Shown: positions 48,342 to 59,960 of the stretch, piece by piece | How the letters are laid out: each line of letters starts with the position of its first letter | Numbering within the stretch: position 1 is the stretch's first letter | From: Turritopsis dohrnii | Lineage: Eukaryota; Cnidaria; Hydrozoa; Anthoathecata; Oceaniidae | DNA: 64,000 nt | NCBI GenBank assembly: GCA_027922465.2 | Contig: BQMF02000096.1 | Coordinates: 558,001-622,000 of the forward strand | Reading direction: 5' to 3' | The notes under the pieces: model-generated | What the model was told of the DNA's origin: nothing | The model's database searches: none | What the model saw: only the letters and a program-made list of their open reading frames with translations | Translations under genes and position numbers: made by a program

Positions 48342-48510
48342 TTGGATTTCTGCGTAAGCAAGAAAGCCTTTACTTTCGTCGTTGTTTTTCTTAGTTTTTT
48401 TTTTGGATTTCTGCGTAAGCAAGAAATACTTTACGATCGTCCGTGTTTTTCTGATTTTTGGATTTCTGCGTAAGCAAGAAATACTTTACGATCGTCCGTG
48501 TTTTTCTGTT
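48342..48510 (+). repeat. three short tandem copies of the HINE-like left end
   Basis: TTGGATTTCTGCGTAAGCAA then GAAA recurs at about 48342, 48403 and 48457, each followed by CTTTAC-like and TTTTTCT tracts. The last two copies share a 52-bp unit. It abuts the large 1.2-kb array, which uses the inverse GCAGAAATCC at its other end. Confidence 0.8.
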
Positions 48511-48520
48511 TTTTTTTTTT

Positions 48521-49746
48521 CATCTTACTGTCCAAACCTACGCATTTTTGTTTCTTAAATTTCATTGGTTCATAAAAAAGCCGTCTTAATTGTCATTGGT
48601 GCATAATGCCCGATTTCTACGAAAGGGTGCTAATTTAGCCACCTCCACTTAAATAGCGATAGTTTATTGGCTGATTTTCGCCATGCCATGTGATCGTCCA
48701 CAAAACGTTTTAAAAATGGCAGCGAAAGAACGTGTGTAGTTTGCTCAAAGTTTCTTTGATGGAAATATGGCTTTAAAAGAAGTTAATACAGCTTATAACT
48801 TTATATAAAGAATTGCATTACTGTTGGGAACTTATCATGTTCACAAAATTAAATTACAGTGTGGTTATTCTGTTTTTTGAAAGAAGTTTTCTTGAAGTTT
48901 AAAATATGAAAACAGTGCCAATACGTGATGGTGTGTGGAAGAAAAGGTATTTCTTGTTTTATTTTTGCTCCAAGCCTTTTTAAATATGAAAGACCTTCGT
49001 GTATTTTGTATGTGTATGCATGTTGGAAGTCAATTTTTAGAAGCTTTTGGATTTTTAAAGCTCAGCTTAGCTTCCTTTCAGCTCCTCCCCAACATCACCA
49101 ACATATGCACTTTATACAGCTATTTATACTATATTTAGTAGCAATTTTTGGATGTATTCTGGCTATATCAGCTTATCTCTTTTCTCCCTACGTATGTTGT
49201 ATTTTTTTTAACTTTTAGATTAGATATGAGCTTTAATTTCTAAGTAATTATTATTGTGATATTTATATTTTTCATTCTGAGGAGATCAATATAGAAACTT
49301 TATATATTAGTTTGTGCTGCCCAAACGATATGTTGTGTTGGTTACCGCCAGTATACACAATCTTTTTATAGGATTCGTTATATTTAATGTGGTTAAATTA
49401 AAGTTTCGTATTGTGTCGATGCACTTTTTTGGAGTACGTGGGTGGCAAATATCCAGTAACAATCATTCAGCTTATTCGTACAAAAAAACAGATCTTCATA
49501 AATGATCTCCGCGATAGCATAAAGAAAAGCACCTTTTTTATGTTATGGTAGGCTGACTTTCTTGACGAACATTGTCAGTCGCATCAATATTTTTGTTTAT
49601 TTAATGCTGATGCTTCTCGAGCTGAATGATGTGACTGTCTTAGTTTTGCAGGACTAGTGTGCTAGTGTTGCATTTTTGTGGCATTTTCAGCAGCAAAGCT
49701 TGCAGAAATCCTTCTGCCCGGTAGGGCATCTTGTTTTTTTTTTTTT
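48521..49746 (+). repeat. HINE-like tandem unit 1, about 1.23 kb
   Basis: It starts CATCTTACTGTCCAAACC, then three ATTGG boxes and CTTAAATAGCGATAG within 180 bp, then AT-rich DNA. It ends GCAGAAATCCTTCTGCCCGG then TAGGGCATCTTG and a T run. The terminal TGCCC-GGTA-GGGCA forms a hairpin. Open frames within it (up to 97 codons) are repeated in unit 2 but have no recognisable domain. Confidence 0.82.
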
Positions 49747-50964
49747 CATCTTACTGTCCAAACCGGCGCATTTTTGTTTCTTAAATTTCATTGGTTCATA
49801 AAAAAGCCGTCTTAATTGTCATTGGTGCATAATGCCCGATTTCTACGAACGGGTGCTAATTTAGCCACCTCCACTTAAATAGCGATAGTTTATTGGCTGA
49901 TTTTCGCCATGCCATGTGATCGTCCACAAAACGTTTTAAAAATGGCAGCGAAGGAACGTGTGTAGTTTGCTAAAAGTTCTTTGATGGAAATATGGCTTTA
50001 AAAGAAGTTAATACAGCTTAAAATTTTATATAAAGAATTGCATTACTGTTGGGAACTTATCATGTTCACAAAATTAAATTACAGTGTGGTTATTCTGTTT
50101 TTTGAAAGAAGTTTTCTTGAAGTTTAAAATATGAAAACAGTGCCAATACATGGTGTGTGGAAGAAAAGGTATTTCTTGTTTTATTTTTGCTCCAAGCCTT
50201 TTTAAATATGAAAGACCTTCGTGTATTTTGTATGTGTATGCATGTTTGAAGTCAATTTTTAGAAGCTTTTGGATTTTTAAAGCTCAGCTTAGCTTCCTTT
50301 CAGCTCCTCCCCAACATCACCAACATATGCACTTTATACAGCTATTTATACTATATTTAATAGCAATTTTTGGATGTATTCTGGCTATATCAGCTTATCT
50401 CTTTTCTCCCTACGTATGTTGTATTTTTTTTAACTTTTAGATTAGATATGAGCTTTAATTTCTAAGTAATTATTATTGTGATATTTATATTTTTCATTCT
50501 GAGGAGATCAATATAGAAACTTTATATATTAGTTTGTGCTGCCCAAACGATATGTTGGTTACCGCCAGTATACACAATCTTTTTATAGGATTCGTTATAT
50601 TTAATGTGGTTAAATTAAAGTTTCGTATTGTGTCGATGCACTTTTTTGGAGTACGTGGGTGGCAAATATCCAGTAGCAATCATTCAGCTTATTCGTACAA
50701 AAAAACAGATCTTCATAAATGATCTCCGCGATAGCATAAAGAAAAGCCCCTTTTTTATGTTATGGTAGGCTGACTTTCTTGACGAACATTGTCAGTCGCA
50801 TCAATATTTTTGTTTATTTAATGCTGATGCTTCTCGAGCTGAATGATGTGACTGTCTTAGTTTTGCAGGACTAGTGTGCTAGTGTTGCATTTTTGTGGCA
50901 TTTTCAGCAGCAAAGCTTGCAGAAATCCTTCTGCCCGGTAGGGCATCTTGTTTTTTTTTTTTTT
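49747..50964 (+). repeat. HINE-like tandem unit 2, about 1.22 kb
   Basis: It is nearly identical to unit 1 along its whole length; differences are scattered single bases and small indels (for example GATGGTGTG against GGTGTG near 50153). This points to a recent tandem duplication. Confidence 0.85.
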
Positions 50965-52416
50965 CATCTTACTGTCCAAACCTAGCGATTTTTTTATTTC
51001 GAAGTTCATTGGTTCATACAGCCACCGTCTCAAAGTTCATTGGTGCATGAAGCGCCACTATTACGAAAGGGTGCTAATTAACTTTAATAGCGCTAGTTTA
51101 TTGGCTTGAATTTCCGCCATGTGATCATCCGGGTATTTTTTTTCGACTTACATTTGCACGCCGTTCACAAAATGGTACACTACAGCGTGACCGAAGAAAC
51201 TTCCAAAAGTTGATTGATCAATGTTGAATAGATTTACAGTTCCCAGACCGACAGTAGAGGGTAGAAATTTATGATTATCTTACAAAGATTCTACTGTGTT
51301 CATTCATTGTTCATTTTTTAAAAACAAGTTCTCAATGTTTTATAAAAACAGTGTGTCAAAAAGGAAAGGTTTTTGTTTTTTTGAAAATGTCTGGTATTCT
51401 TTTAAGCTTTTCTAAATACAAAAGCTCGTTTGTTTCATTTGTGGGCTGTAATGCCTTTTAAGTTCTGGATACGTACAGCTCAGCTCAGTTTCCTCTTCAG
51501 CTCCAACAACAAGAATATCTGTCTAACCTCTGCCTGCATCATTTTATGTTTGATATTTCTCTAGCTATGTTAGCATATTTACTTGTATAGTTCTTGGCTG
51601 TATTATTATCAATGCCCTTAATTAGGAATGGGACTCCCTACTTACGATAGCAAATAGGAAACTTATCTTGACTGTATTTAAATTTCAACTGCTTTCAGTT
51701 ATGTTTGCTAATTTAAATAACACATTTACATAATCCAAATCTTTGTTTACTTTTTTTTGTTTGGGAAGTCTTTTCGTTATTAGGAAGATTGACCGTATAT
51801 TGAAAGACTTACGTAATCACTGTGATATCTTACAGCATCTATTTAAATTTATTGTTCTTTTGTTCATTAAGTTTATTGGCAGTTAACGTAAGTTTCATAT
51901 TGTGTCAGCTATGCTTTAATAATTTCCTGGGGTGTATGCGTAATTAAAAATCTAATGTTTTTTTAAGTTTCTAAGTTTTTAAGTTTAAATTTCAGTTATG
52001 TATGTTGATTTTGTATGTATATGGATGTATTTCGTATCATTAAAATCTACGCTTTCCTTTTTGTCCTTAGGAATTCTGTTAGGAAGATTGACAATACATT
52101 TAAATTCATAACATTTACATTGACTTACATGCATACTCATTGATCACTGAATACTTAATATCATTTCGTACCAACAAAATAAAGAACTTATGTCATTCAG
52201 ATATAATCAAGTTTATTGATGTTTATTGGTATAAAGTTTTGCATAGTGACAATTATGTTTTTCCAGATTTTTGCGGAGTACATGATCAGAAATTTAATGA
52301 ATATATATTGCAGATTAAACTTTTCTTAAATTTCAAGAATCTTGTAGTCTTTCTCTTTTCATACTTCAGCTGATTTTGCAGAAATCCTTATGCCTGCAAG
52401 GGCATCTTGTTTTTCT
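50965..52416 (+). repeat. HINE-like tandem unit 3, diverged, about 1.45 kb
   Basis: Only the first ~200 bp (three ATTGG boxes, AATAGCGCTAG, CCATGTGATC) and the last ~40 bp (GCAGAAATCCTTATGCCTGC then AAGGGCATCTTG) clearly match units 1 and 2. The terminal hairpin is now ATGCC/GGCAT, and the interior has drifted or been replaced. Confidence 0.72.
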
Positions 52417-52693
52417 TTCTTTCTTTCGGACAACAAACTCATGAGCAAGTCATTAAAATTCAAAGATTTTTTTAAATTTATAGATTTGTGACCTCGAGAT
52501 GCCCGGGGATTGCCAAATCTGGATATATGTGATGCCTATTAGTATTAAGCTTTTTTCATCGTGTTTATTATTATATATATTATATATCTATTTCTATCAT
52601 TTTAGCATTCAGGAAGGGAATTCAAAACCTTGTAGGTATTGTCTTTTAAAGTAGAGTCCATTGTCATTTCTTCATTCCTTATGCGTTCTTTGA

Positions 52694-52780
52694 CAACCTC
52701 ATACCCAGGGTTTCTTGCCTTTATACCGATATACGCCACCGTCCGTATATCGAAAAGGCAAGAGACTCTGGGTACGGATT
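52694..52780. mobile_element. family-A palindromic MITE, copy 5
   Basis: The ends CAACCTCATACCCAGGGTTT and AAGAGACTCTGGGTACGG are inverted, with a central CCGATATACGCCACCGTCCG. It directly adjoins the end of the broken pogo-like transposase. Confidence 0.8.
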
Positions 52781-54117
52781 AACACGCTCAATTGGTTGTT
52801 TACTGCATTTTCGGGTTGGTTTAACGACTTTAAGGGCAGAAAGTTTTGCGAATTCAACGATTTCCTTGCCTTTAGAAGTCGTCATGTGACTGTAAAAGTC
52901 GATGATCCAGCCAGCGTGTATGGGTTTCATTTTACTCAACTATAAACCGATTTCAATGTCATCGATGCTTACTCCGTTATCTAAATATGCTAGAAATTGT
53001 GTCGAGTACCTTTCGGTGAACTTTCGTTTCAAGAAAATTTTTGCACACCCGTTGACTGTGAGGTCGAGTGTTTGGTAATATTTTGTCATGTTAGCCGGAA
53101 CGTTGATAATCAGGATATTCGCTTTTTCATAAGCATTGATAACTTCTGTGGTCATTTGGCCAGTAAATACATCCATAATGACAAGAACTTTTCTTCAAAA
53201 ACTTCAAAGATTCACTGGTATTTAAAAAATGCTTTGGGTTAACGCTGAGAGAAAAATCATTGGGAAATTTGTATCGTGGCAAAGATTGAGCAATTTTACC
53301 ACCATAAATCAACTGCATTGGTAAAAAATCACCTTGCAAAGTTATCGCAAATGTTCCTGTTATCATTCGTTTATCTGCGCTTCCCTCAATAGTAACTGAT
53401 GCCTCACCTCTTGGAGCGAGAGTTGTATTTCCCACAGGTACGTATTTCAATGGTGTAATCTATATTGATGATCAACTAAAATGGAATCTTGTGTTTTTCT
53501 ACTTTTGTGACGATTTCGTACAGAAATAAGCTCGATCTCGTTCCGAGCGTTTTTCGGTATATCTACTTTGGAAGATGTTTTTCGTGTCGTCTAACGTCGT
53601 TCATCCTGGCAAACAAGCTTTTGGCCTAACGAGAAGAATCTGCATTGATTATCACGCATCTGCCACATGAGGGTACAAAATCAGAGCTTTGTGGCAGTTG
53701 CGTTCGCGGCGGTTGTGTTGATCACACTTCCTTTTTTTGCTTAAAGACCGCAAATGTTGTTGGACCATTTCGTTTAAATCTCTGAGGAGGAAGGGTCTTC
53801 CTGTTTTTCGTCTATACTTGTGAATCTTTTTCGACTCTTCGAGCTTTTCCTTTCCTTTTCGTACTTCTTCGTAGTATACCTCTTTTTAAATGTTCGAACG
53901 GTACTTTCTTTGAGATCACGGAATTCGTTCTTGAATTTCCTCAGGGCAGTGGCATTTCCATTTTCAGCAGCATATTTACCGATGTCATACTTGTCTTTTT
54001 CTGTCCACTCATGATACTGTGATGATCGACTAAATTTTTTGGGAGACACATATTCATTTATCACCTGCCTATCTAGCCTGTCAATATTCGACGTGGGAGT
54101 TGACTCCAGCAATTCTA
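52781..54117 (-). pseudogene. broken pogo-like DDE transposase
   Basis: Several minus-strand frames together resemble one transposase of the CENP-B/pogo type common in invertebrate genomes. The N-terminal helix-turn-helix part lies at about 53774-54117 (HEWTEKDKYDIGKYAAENGN, then LKESTVRTFKKRY). The catalytic core lies at 53127-53450 (YVPVGNTTLAPRG, ITGTFAITLQGDFLPMQLIY). In a different frame at 52940-53176 follow IMDVFTGQMT, with a candidate second catalytic Asp, and YYQTLDLTVNG, with a candidate third. The C-terminal KPIHAGWIIDFYSHM lies in yet another frame. At least two frameshifts and a stop separate these parts, and much of the segment between the HTH and the core is unreadable. An acceptor-like TTTTAG precedes the first residues, so one intron may have existed. 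Confidence 0.75.
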
Positions 54118-54519
54118 AAATGCAAGCAAGATAAATTTTAAAAAGGGTCAAACTATTTGATCAAAATTTTGAAAAAAGGACATATTGTTCTTTCAAAGAT
54201 TAAGGGAAAACTTGCACTTGAAACGAAAGAACTGACGAAAGAAAAAGCAACTTACACTTGTTTCTGTTTCGACGTTGTTTTGAATTACCTGTTTGATCTT
54301 CAACATGGTCTGAGAGTTTTTCAAGGTCTTTTTCAAGGTTCTTTTGCGTTTTCCGAAAAAACGACAGGTTCCTTTGTTTTATTGACCGATTGATCGTGTG
54401 TTGTATGAGGCTCTTGACACCAAGTTGTTTTGTTATCAAATCAAAATATCTGACGCGTTCTATTTGACATTCGAAACGAAAAAAAAAAACATTCGAAACA
54501 TTTGTGTGCATGTCAAATC
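54118..54519. other. flank of the pogo-like transposase
   Basis: A minus-strand frame at 54200-54613 contains a Lys/Glu-rich segment that may be an upstream exon of the transposase, but the match is not convincing. Confidence 0.35.
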
Positions 54520-54599
54520 TAAAGGCCGGCGCAAATGCATCCAACATTTCATCCAAAATTTTGAACGCGATGTTGGATGAAATGTTAGATGACGTGCAT

Positions 54600-54882
54600 T
54601 TGCATGGTTTCATCCCGCATCCTGCTTCGAATAAGATGGATCACAAATATTCCACAGACATGGATTTTCTTCCAACATGTCAATAAGCAAGGTGATCTCC
54701 TCGTCTGTCCAATCTTTAGTTTTCTTAGCTGCCTTTGTTTTTGAAATTTAGCTTGATTCTTTCTTTGTCAACTTTTGGATAATCTCTTCAGCTTCTTCAT
54801 TCTTCTTTGCTAACTCCTTCTTGTGTTTTCTGAAGGTATCACCTTCTTGGTATTCATTGGTTTCCTCCTCTGAAAAGCTCAT
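54600..54882 (-). pseudogene. MADF/Myb-like protein remnant of the Harbinger element
   Basis: From the ATG at 54882 the minus strand reads MSFSEEETNEYQEGDTF and a Lys/Glu-rich stretch, meets an in-frame TAA, then continues TKDWTDEEITLLIDMLEENP followed by CLWNICDPSYSKQD before a second stop. The WTDEE-x-LLI-x-LLEE-x-P-LW pattern is that of the MADF/trihelix-type Myb proteins encoded beside the nuclease in Harbinger transposons. Truncated and non-functional. Confidence 0.65.
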
Positions 54883-54979
54883 TTGTTTTTAATGATTATC
54901 CTTCTCGCGTTACTTCAAAGAAAGCTCTCTTTGGTTTTGTAACATACGATTGTAAAAAAAAAACAACATTTGAAAAAAA

Positions 54980-56232
54980 TACTAGCCGCCAAGGCGGCGT
55001 CGCTCGCCACCCATGTTCAGCCTGAGTTGAGTTCACAAAAAATAGAATAAGAATTGGCAATAATAAGTGTGCCCATGTTGTAGAGCTCAAAAAAATGATC
55101 AAAAAAATGTATGAGATCGTTTTGCTACGACCGTTACGGAAATATCGTCGATCAAAAGTTTTGATGACGTCACAGACCCGTCCCCTAAAAAAATTAGACC
55201 CAAATTTTTTGTAACCCCATCGCCTGTATCGCGGACCCCGAAAAACGTCAGTTATCCCTTTTGGTTACCGAGATAATTTTTCCTAAACGTCGCATTCGAT
55301 TAGGGTCTCAATACAATGGTTTCACACTGACGTCACTTTGACAATCTACCATTTTGCGTGACAGACAAACCTACAGACAGACAGAGAATAGAGGATTAAT
55401 ATATAGACTAGCCGCCAAGGCGGCGTCGCTCGCCGCCCATGCTCTCAGCCTGCGTTGAGTTCACGAAAAATAAAATTAAAGAATTGGCAATGATAACTGT
55501 GCCCATGTTGTAGAGCTCGCGAAAAATCGATCAAAAAAAATGTATGCGATCGTTTTGCTACGACCAACCGTCACGGAGATGTCGTTGATCAAATACATTG
55601 ATGGCGTCATAGAACCCGTCCTCAAAAAAATTAGACCCAAATCTTTCGTCACCCTATCGCCTGTATCGCAGACCCCAAAAAACGTCAGTTATCCCTATTG
55701 GTTACCGAGATAATTTTCCCTAAACATCGCATTCGATTAGGGTCTCAATACAATGGTTTCACACTGACGTCGCACAAAATACAATAGAATAATTACTCCC
55801 CACAACTCAATCTACCATTTTGCGTGACTTACAGACAGACAGACAGACAGACAGACGGAGAATCGGCTATTAATATATTGACTAGCCGCCAAGGCGGCGT
55901 CGTTCGCGCCGCCCATGTTCAGCCTGCGTTGTGTCACCTCCCAAAGGGTTCACGAAAAATGGAATTAAGGAATTGACAATGGAAAGTGTTATCATCTTGT
56001 AGAACTCGAAATTCTGAGCAAGAAAATGTATAGGATCATATGTCTATGACGCACCGTTTCGGAGATATTGTCGATCAAAAGTTTTGATGACGTCATAGAG
56101 CCCCGTCCCCAAAAATTTTCCCCAAATATTTTCGTCACCCCGTGGTCAATTTCGGGGACCCCAAAAACGTCAGTTATCTCTTTTGGTTACCGAGATAATT
56201 TTCCCTAAACGTCGCATTCGATTAGGGTCTCA
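54980..56232 (+). repeat. GC-palindrome satellite, three units
   Basis: Units start near 54982, 55408 and 55882 with CTAGCCGCCAAGGCGGCGTC, where GCCGCCAAGGCGGC is a near-palindrome. Each then runs through shared AACGTCAGTTATCCC, GATTAGGGTCTCA and CCATTTTGCGTGAC blocks to a (CAGA)n tract and GCTATTAATATATTGA. The third unit is cut by the retrotransposon at 56232 and resumes at 59961. Confidence 0.85.
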
Positions 56233-59200
56233 TCGTGTGATAGCGGACGTAACGGACGTGTAGCAATCGTGGCGAAAAGAATCATTGGAAATCAATTGTT
56301 CGCGAAAGACGGAAAACCGATTGATAGCAAACCGCTTCTACTTCATCGACCACTACACACCCATTCACCTCTGCATTCATTTTTTCAACGAAATCAAGAC
56401 TTCAAAGGGAAACAGGTTATCTCTTTGATTAAAAAAAAAAATTCTCTCTGTGTGAAAGTCATTCCGTAAGGCTCGCTCATCTTATTCTTGTGAGCCGGCT
56501 TTTACACTTAACACAATCTTTTTCTTTCTGACTCATTCGGGCTCTGCGAGAAGACCAGGACTTGTTCCTGGGGGACTCCCTGTTGAGTTGAAGTGTTCCT
56601 GCCTCCATTCAAGCCTTTTCTGTCCCCGATTCGCTTTGGAGAGAGAGCGTTTTGGATTACCGATCGACATCAAAAATGGCAACTGGATGTAGAGGTGACG
56701 ACACCAAAGACATATCAACTACCAACCCTAAACTCAACACCAACAATCCTACCGAAAATTCCGTTTTTCCAGCGACGAAACGTTTACCACAGGGGAAGTC
56801 TTTTTTTAAACTTTACCCTCAAAAGACCGAATCCCGTGGAAACCAAGAACCCCCCTTAGGCGACAAAATCCTACCGTTATCCCAACCAACGCAGAGTCGA
56901 CCCGAACTTATCCCTGCGATTTATGTGGTAAAGATTTCCAGAATAAGGGAGGAAGGAAAGGCACAGAAATCGTTGTATCAAAAATCAAGAAGCCAACCCA
57001 TTGCCAACCGAAATCCTAACACCAAACCAAGTGACGTCAGAAATCTCAAACAATGTAAATGACGCAATCAATAAAGAAAACATCGTCCACAATGCGTACG
57101 AGAGATCGGTCCATTGGAAACACAACCTTTTTGATATCCCAAAATGTACGTCTGGGAGATATTTCATCGACGAGATCTCCCGATTAATGAACGAATGGAC
57201 CACAGAAGCATCATCGCATCACTGGGCAATTAAAGCTGCAATGGTACTTCCTAACCTTATTCTTCAAAGAACAGCTAAGAAGTGTAAAACGTCCGAGTTC
57301 AAAGAGCACGTAAAACGAAGAATGAAACTCTGGCAGGAAGGAAACATCGATGCTCTCGTGAAAGAAGCTGAAAGCATTCAGAGAAGATTGCAACAAACAA
57401 AACAATCGAACCCTGACGACATGTTCAAATTGTTCACAAAGCTAATGTTAAAGGGGAAAGTTCAATCAGCGATAAGACTCCTATCAAAATCATCTAAAGG
57501 AGTTCTACCACCTACATCTGAAGTCATCAACGGTTTGATGGAGAAACACCCAGAAGCTTCACCTTTGAATGACGATATGATCCTAGCTGGTCCAATCCGC
57601 GATATCGATGTGATTATCTACGATGGTATAAACGCTGACTTGATACGAAAGTGTGCGCTTCGAACGAAAGGATCTCACGGCCCATCAAACCTTGATTCCG
57701 ATGCATGGAAGAGAATGACAAACAACATGATCTTCGGAACGTCTGCAAACGATCTCTGTCAGTCTATCGCTCTTATGACTCGAAAACTTTGTTCGTACGA
57801 GATAAAAGACCCTGGTTCCACCGAAGCTCTTCTATCCTGTCGCCTCATCCCACTCGATAAATCACCAGGAATGAGACCCATCGGAATAGGCGAAGTGCTC
57901 AGGCGAATAATGGGGAAAGCTGTATCGCAAATTGTGAAACAAGACATAATAAACGCAGCTGGATACCAACAACTATGCGCCGGTCAACAAGCAGGAGTAG
58001 AAGTCGCAGTTCACGCAATGCGCGAAACGTATGACGAAAACGAAACTGAAGCATTCATCCAAGTTGATGCGAGAAACGCCTTTAATTCTTTAAATCGTCA
58101 AAATGCCCTTCATAATATCAAAATGTTATGTCCAGAATTGGCAACCTACCTTGTAAACTGCTACTCAAGACCTGCTCGTCTATTCATCAACGGGGGAGGA
58201 GAAATCAAGTCAAACGAAGGCACCACGCAAGGTGATCCGGTTGCAATGTCTATGTATGCAATCGGTCTAACACCACTTCTATCGACCTTGCAAACGAACG
58301 AAATCCTTCAAGTTGCATTCGCCGACGATATCACTGGCGCCGGAGGATTAAAACCACTTAAAGTCTGGTAGGACGCAATCATTAAACATGGTCCACTCCT
58401 CGGATATCACGTTGAAGAATCAAAATCGTGGCTAGTTGTCAAGGAAGAAAACCTCGATACTGCGAAAGAGATGTTTGACAGCTCGTCCATCAAAATAACA
58501 ACCCATGGCAGAAAACATCTCGGTACCGTGATAGGCGATGACATGACCACCAAGAGCTTCATCGAGAACAAAGTCGTAGATTGGACTACCGAGTTGAATC
58601 AACTTCAAGAAGTTGCAAAAACACAACCACATCTTGCCTTTGCCGCTTTCATCCATGGTCTACGACATCGCTACGTCTACATTATGAGAACAACACCCAA
58701 CATCAAGGAAAAACTGATACCTCTGGACAAAGCTATCGACAAATTTATAAAGACACTCTTCCAAGGTCACGAATTCAACACCGTCGATCGTGAACTCCTC
58801 TCCCTTCCACCAAGTCTCGGTGGAATGGGACTCATCATTCCATCTCAGATGTGTGACACTGAGTATGAGAACTCCATCAACATCACCCAATCGATCAAAG
58901 GGAAACTGAAGAGCCACCAGACAATCTACGAAGAGATCCCCCAAGATCAGATCAAAATCAAACTGAAAATCCGAGCAGCCAAGCGTAAAGAAAATCAAAA
59001 GCGGCTCGAGGAGATCAAAAAGGAAGTGCAATGTCCATTGAAGAAGAAGTCAATTGAGGCATCCACCGAAAATGGCGCATCACTGTGGTTGACAGCACTA
59101 CCGATCAAATCAAACAATTTCCATCTCGAGAAACAAGCATTCTGGGATGCAATTTTCATCCGGTACAGCATCCCGTTAAAGCGTTTACCGACAACTTGTG

Positions 59201-59960
59201 TTTGTGGTGCACCATTCGATATCCAACACGCGATGAACTGCCCCCGTGGTGGCTTCATCATCTCAAGACATAATGAACTACGAGACCTGACGGCCGAAAT
59301 CGCAAGAGAAGTCAGCAACCACGTTATCGTCGAACCAACGCTCACTCCACTAACGGGCGAACAATTGGTGCACAAGTCAGCCATCAAAAGCGAAGGATCC
59401 AGAACCGATGTGGCAGTAAGAGACTTTTGGGTCAGGGGACAATTAGCATACGTCGACATAAGGGTTTTTAACCTATTAGCTAAAAGTTACCTGAACCAGA
59501 GCCTTCAAGCTGCACACAAGAAAAATGAAAACGAGAAGAAGAGAGCCTACAACGAACGAATCCAAACAATTGAGGCTGGTTCCTTTACACCCCTCGTCTT
59601 TACGTGCTTCGGAGGAATGAGTCGTGAGTGCGATCGTTTCTTCTCTCACGCAGCAACTCGAATTGCCGAAAAACGAAACGTTGCAAAATCCATCGTGGTC
59701 AACTCTCTTCGAGCAAAATTGAACTTTTCACTACTACGCTCATGTTTGTTATGTATAAGGGGAACAAGAACGAATATAAACCCCATTGAACTCTCCGATA
59801 TAGACTTCGCCGAAATGGCACATAACTTGAACTAATCAATGAATATTCAATGTTATCTTTTTCTTGGAAAAATTTTCATTTTAGGTTAAATATACTGTAC
59901 ACATTTTATAAAAAAAAAAAAATCGTGATGCCATCGTACAACATAAAAAAAAAAAAAAAA
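56233..59960 (+). mobile_element. full-length RLE-type non-LTR retrotransposon
   Basis: The 3.73-kb insertion is bounded by a perfect 12-bp direct repeat, ATTAGGGTCTCA (56221-56232 and 59961-59972), and ends in a poly(A) run, as expected from target-primed reverse transcription. The interrupted satellite can be followed across the insertion. A 5' region of about 600 bp precedes the first coding matches. The single coding region has a zinc finger, reverse transcriptase and C-terminal restriction-like endonuclease, the layout of early-branching R2/NeSL/CRE-type elements. It is not in rDNA. Confidence 0.88.
56870..59835 (+). pseudogene. reverse transcriptase / restriction-like endonuclease ORF
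   Basis: This is the single ORF of the retrotransposon. A C-x2-C finger start (YPCDLCGKDFQNKGGRK, from 56909) lies in one frame; the main frame from about 57001 is shifted relative to it. Reverse-transcriptase blocks in order: LDKSPGMRPIGIGEVLRRIM, FIQVDARNAFNSLNRQ (motif A), NEGTTQGDPVAMSMYA (motif B), and AFADDITGAG (motif C, FADD instead of the usual YADD). The thumb-like region carries LGTVIGDD and TQPHLAFAAFIHGL. The C-terminus has CVCGAPFDIQHAMNCPRGGF, a Cys-His knuckle, then SRTDVAVRDFW and AYVDIRVFN, the restriction-like endonuclease core. Lesions: the finger/RT frame shift and an in-frame TAG at 58369-58371. The rest is open for about 900 codons, so the copy is young. Confidence 0.85.

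Noticed and set aside
48925..50440. Duplicated 96-97-codon frames in tandem units 1 and 2
   Set aside because: They are shared only because the units are near-identical; hydrophobic AT-driven composition, and the frame is lost in unit 3.
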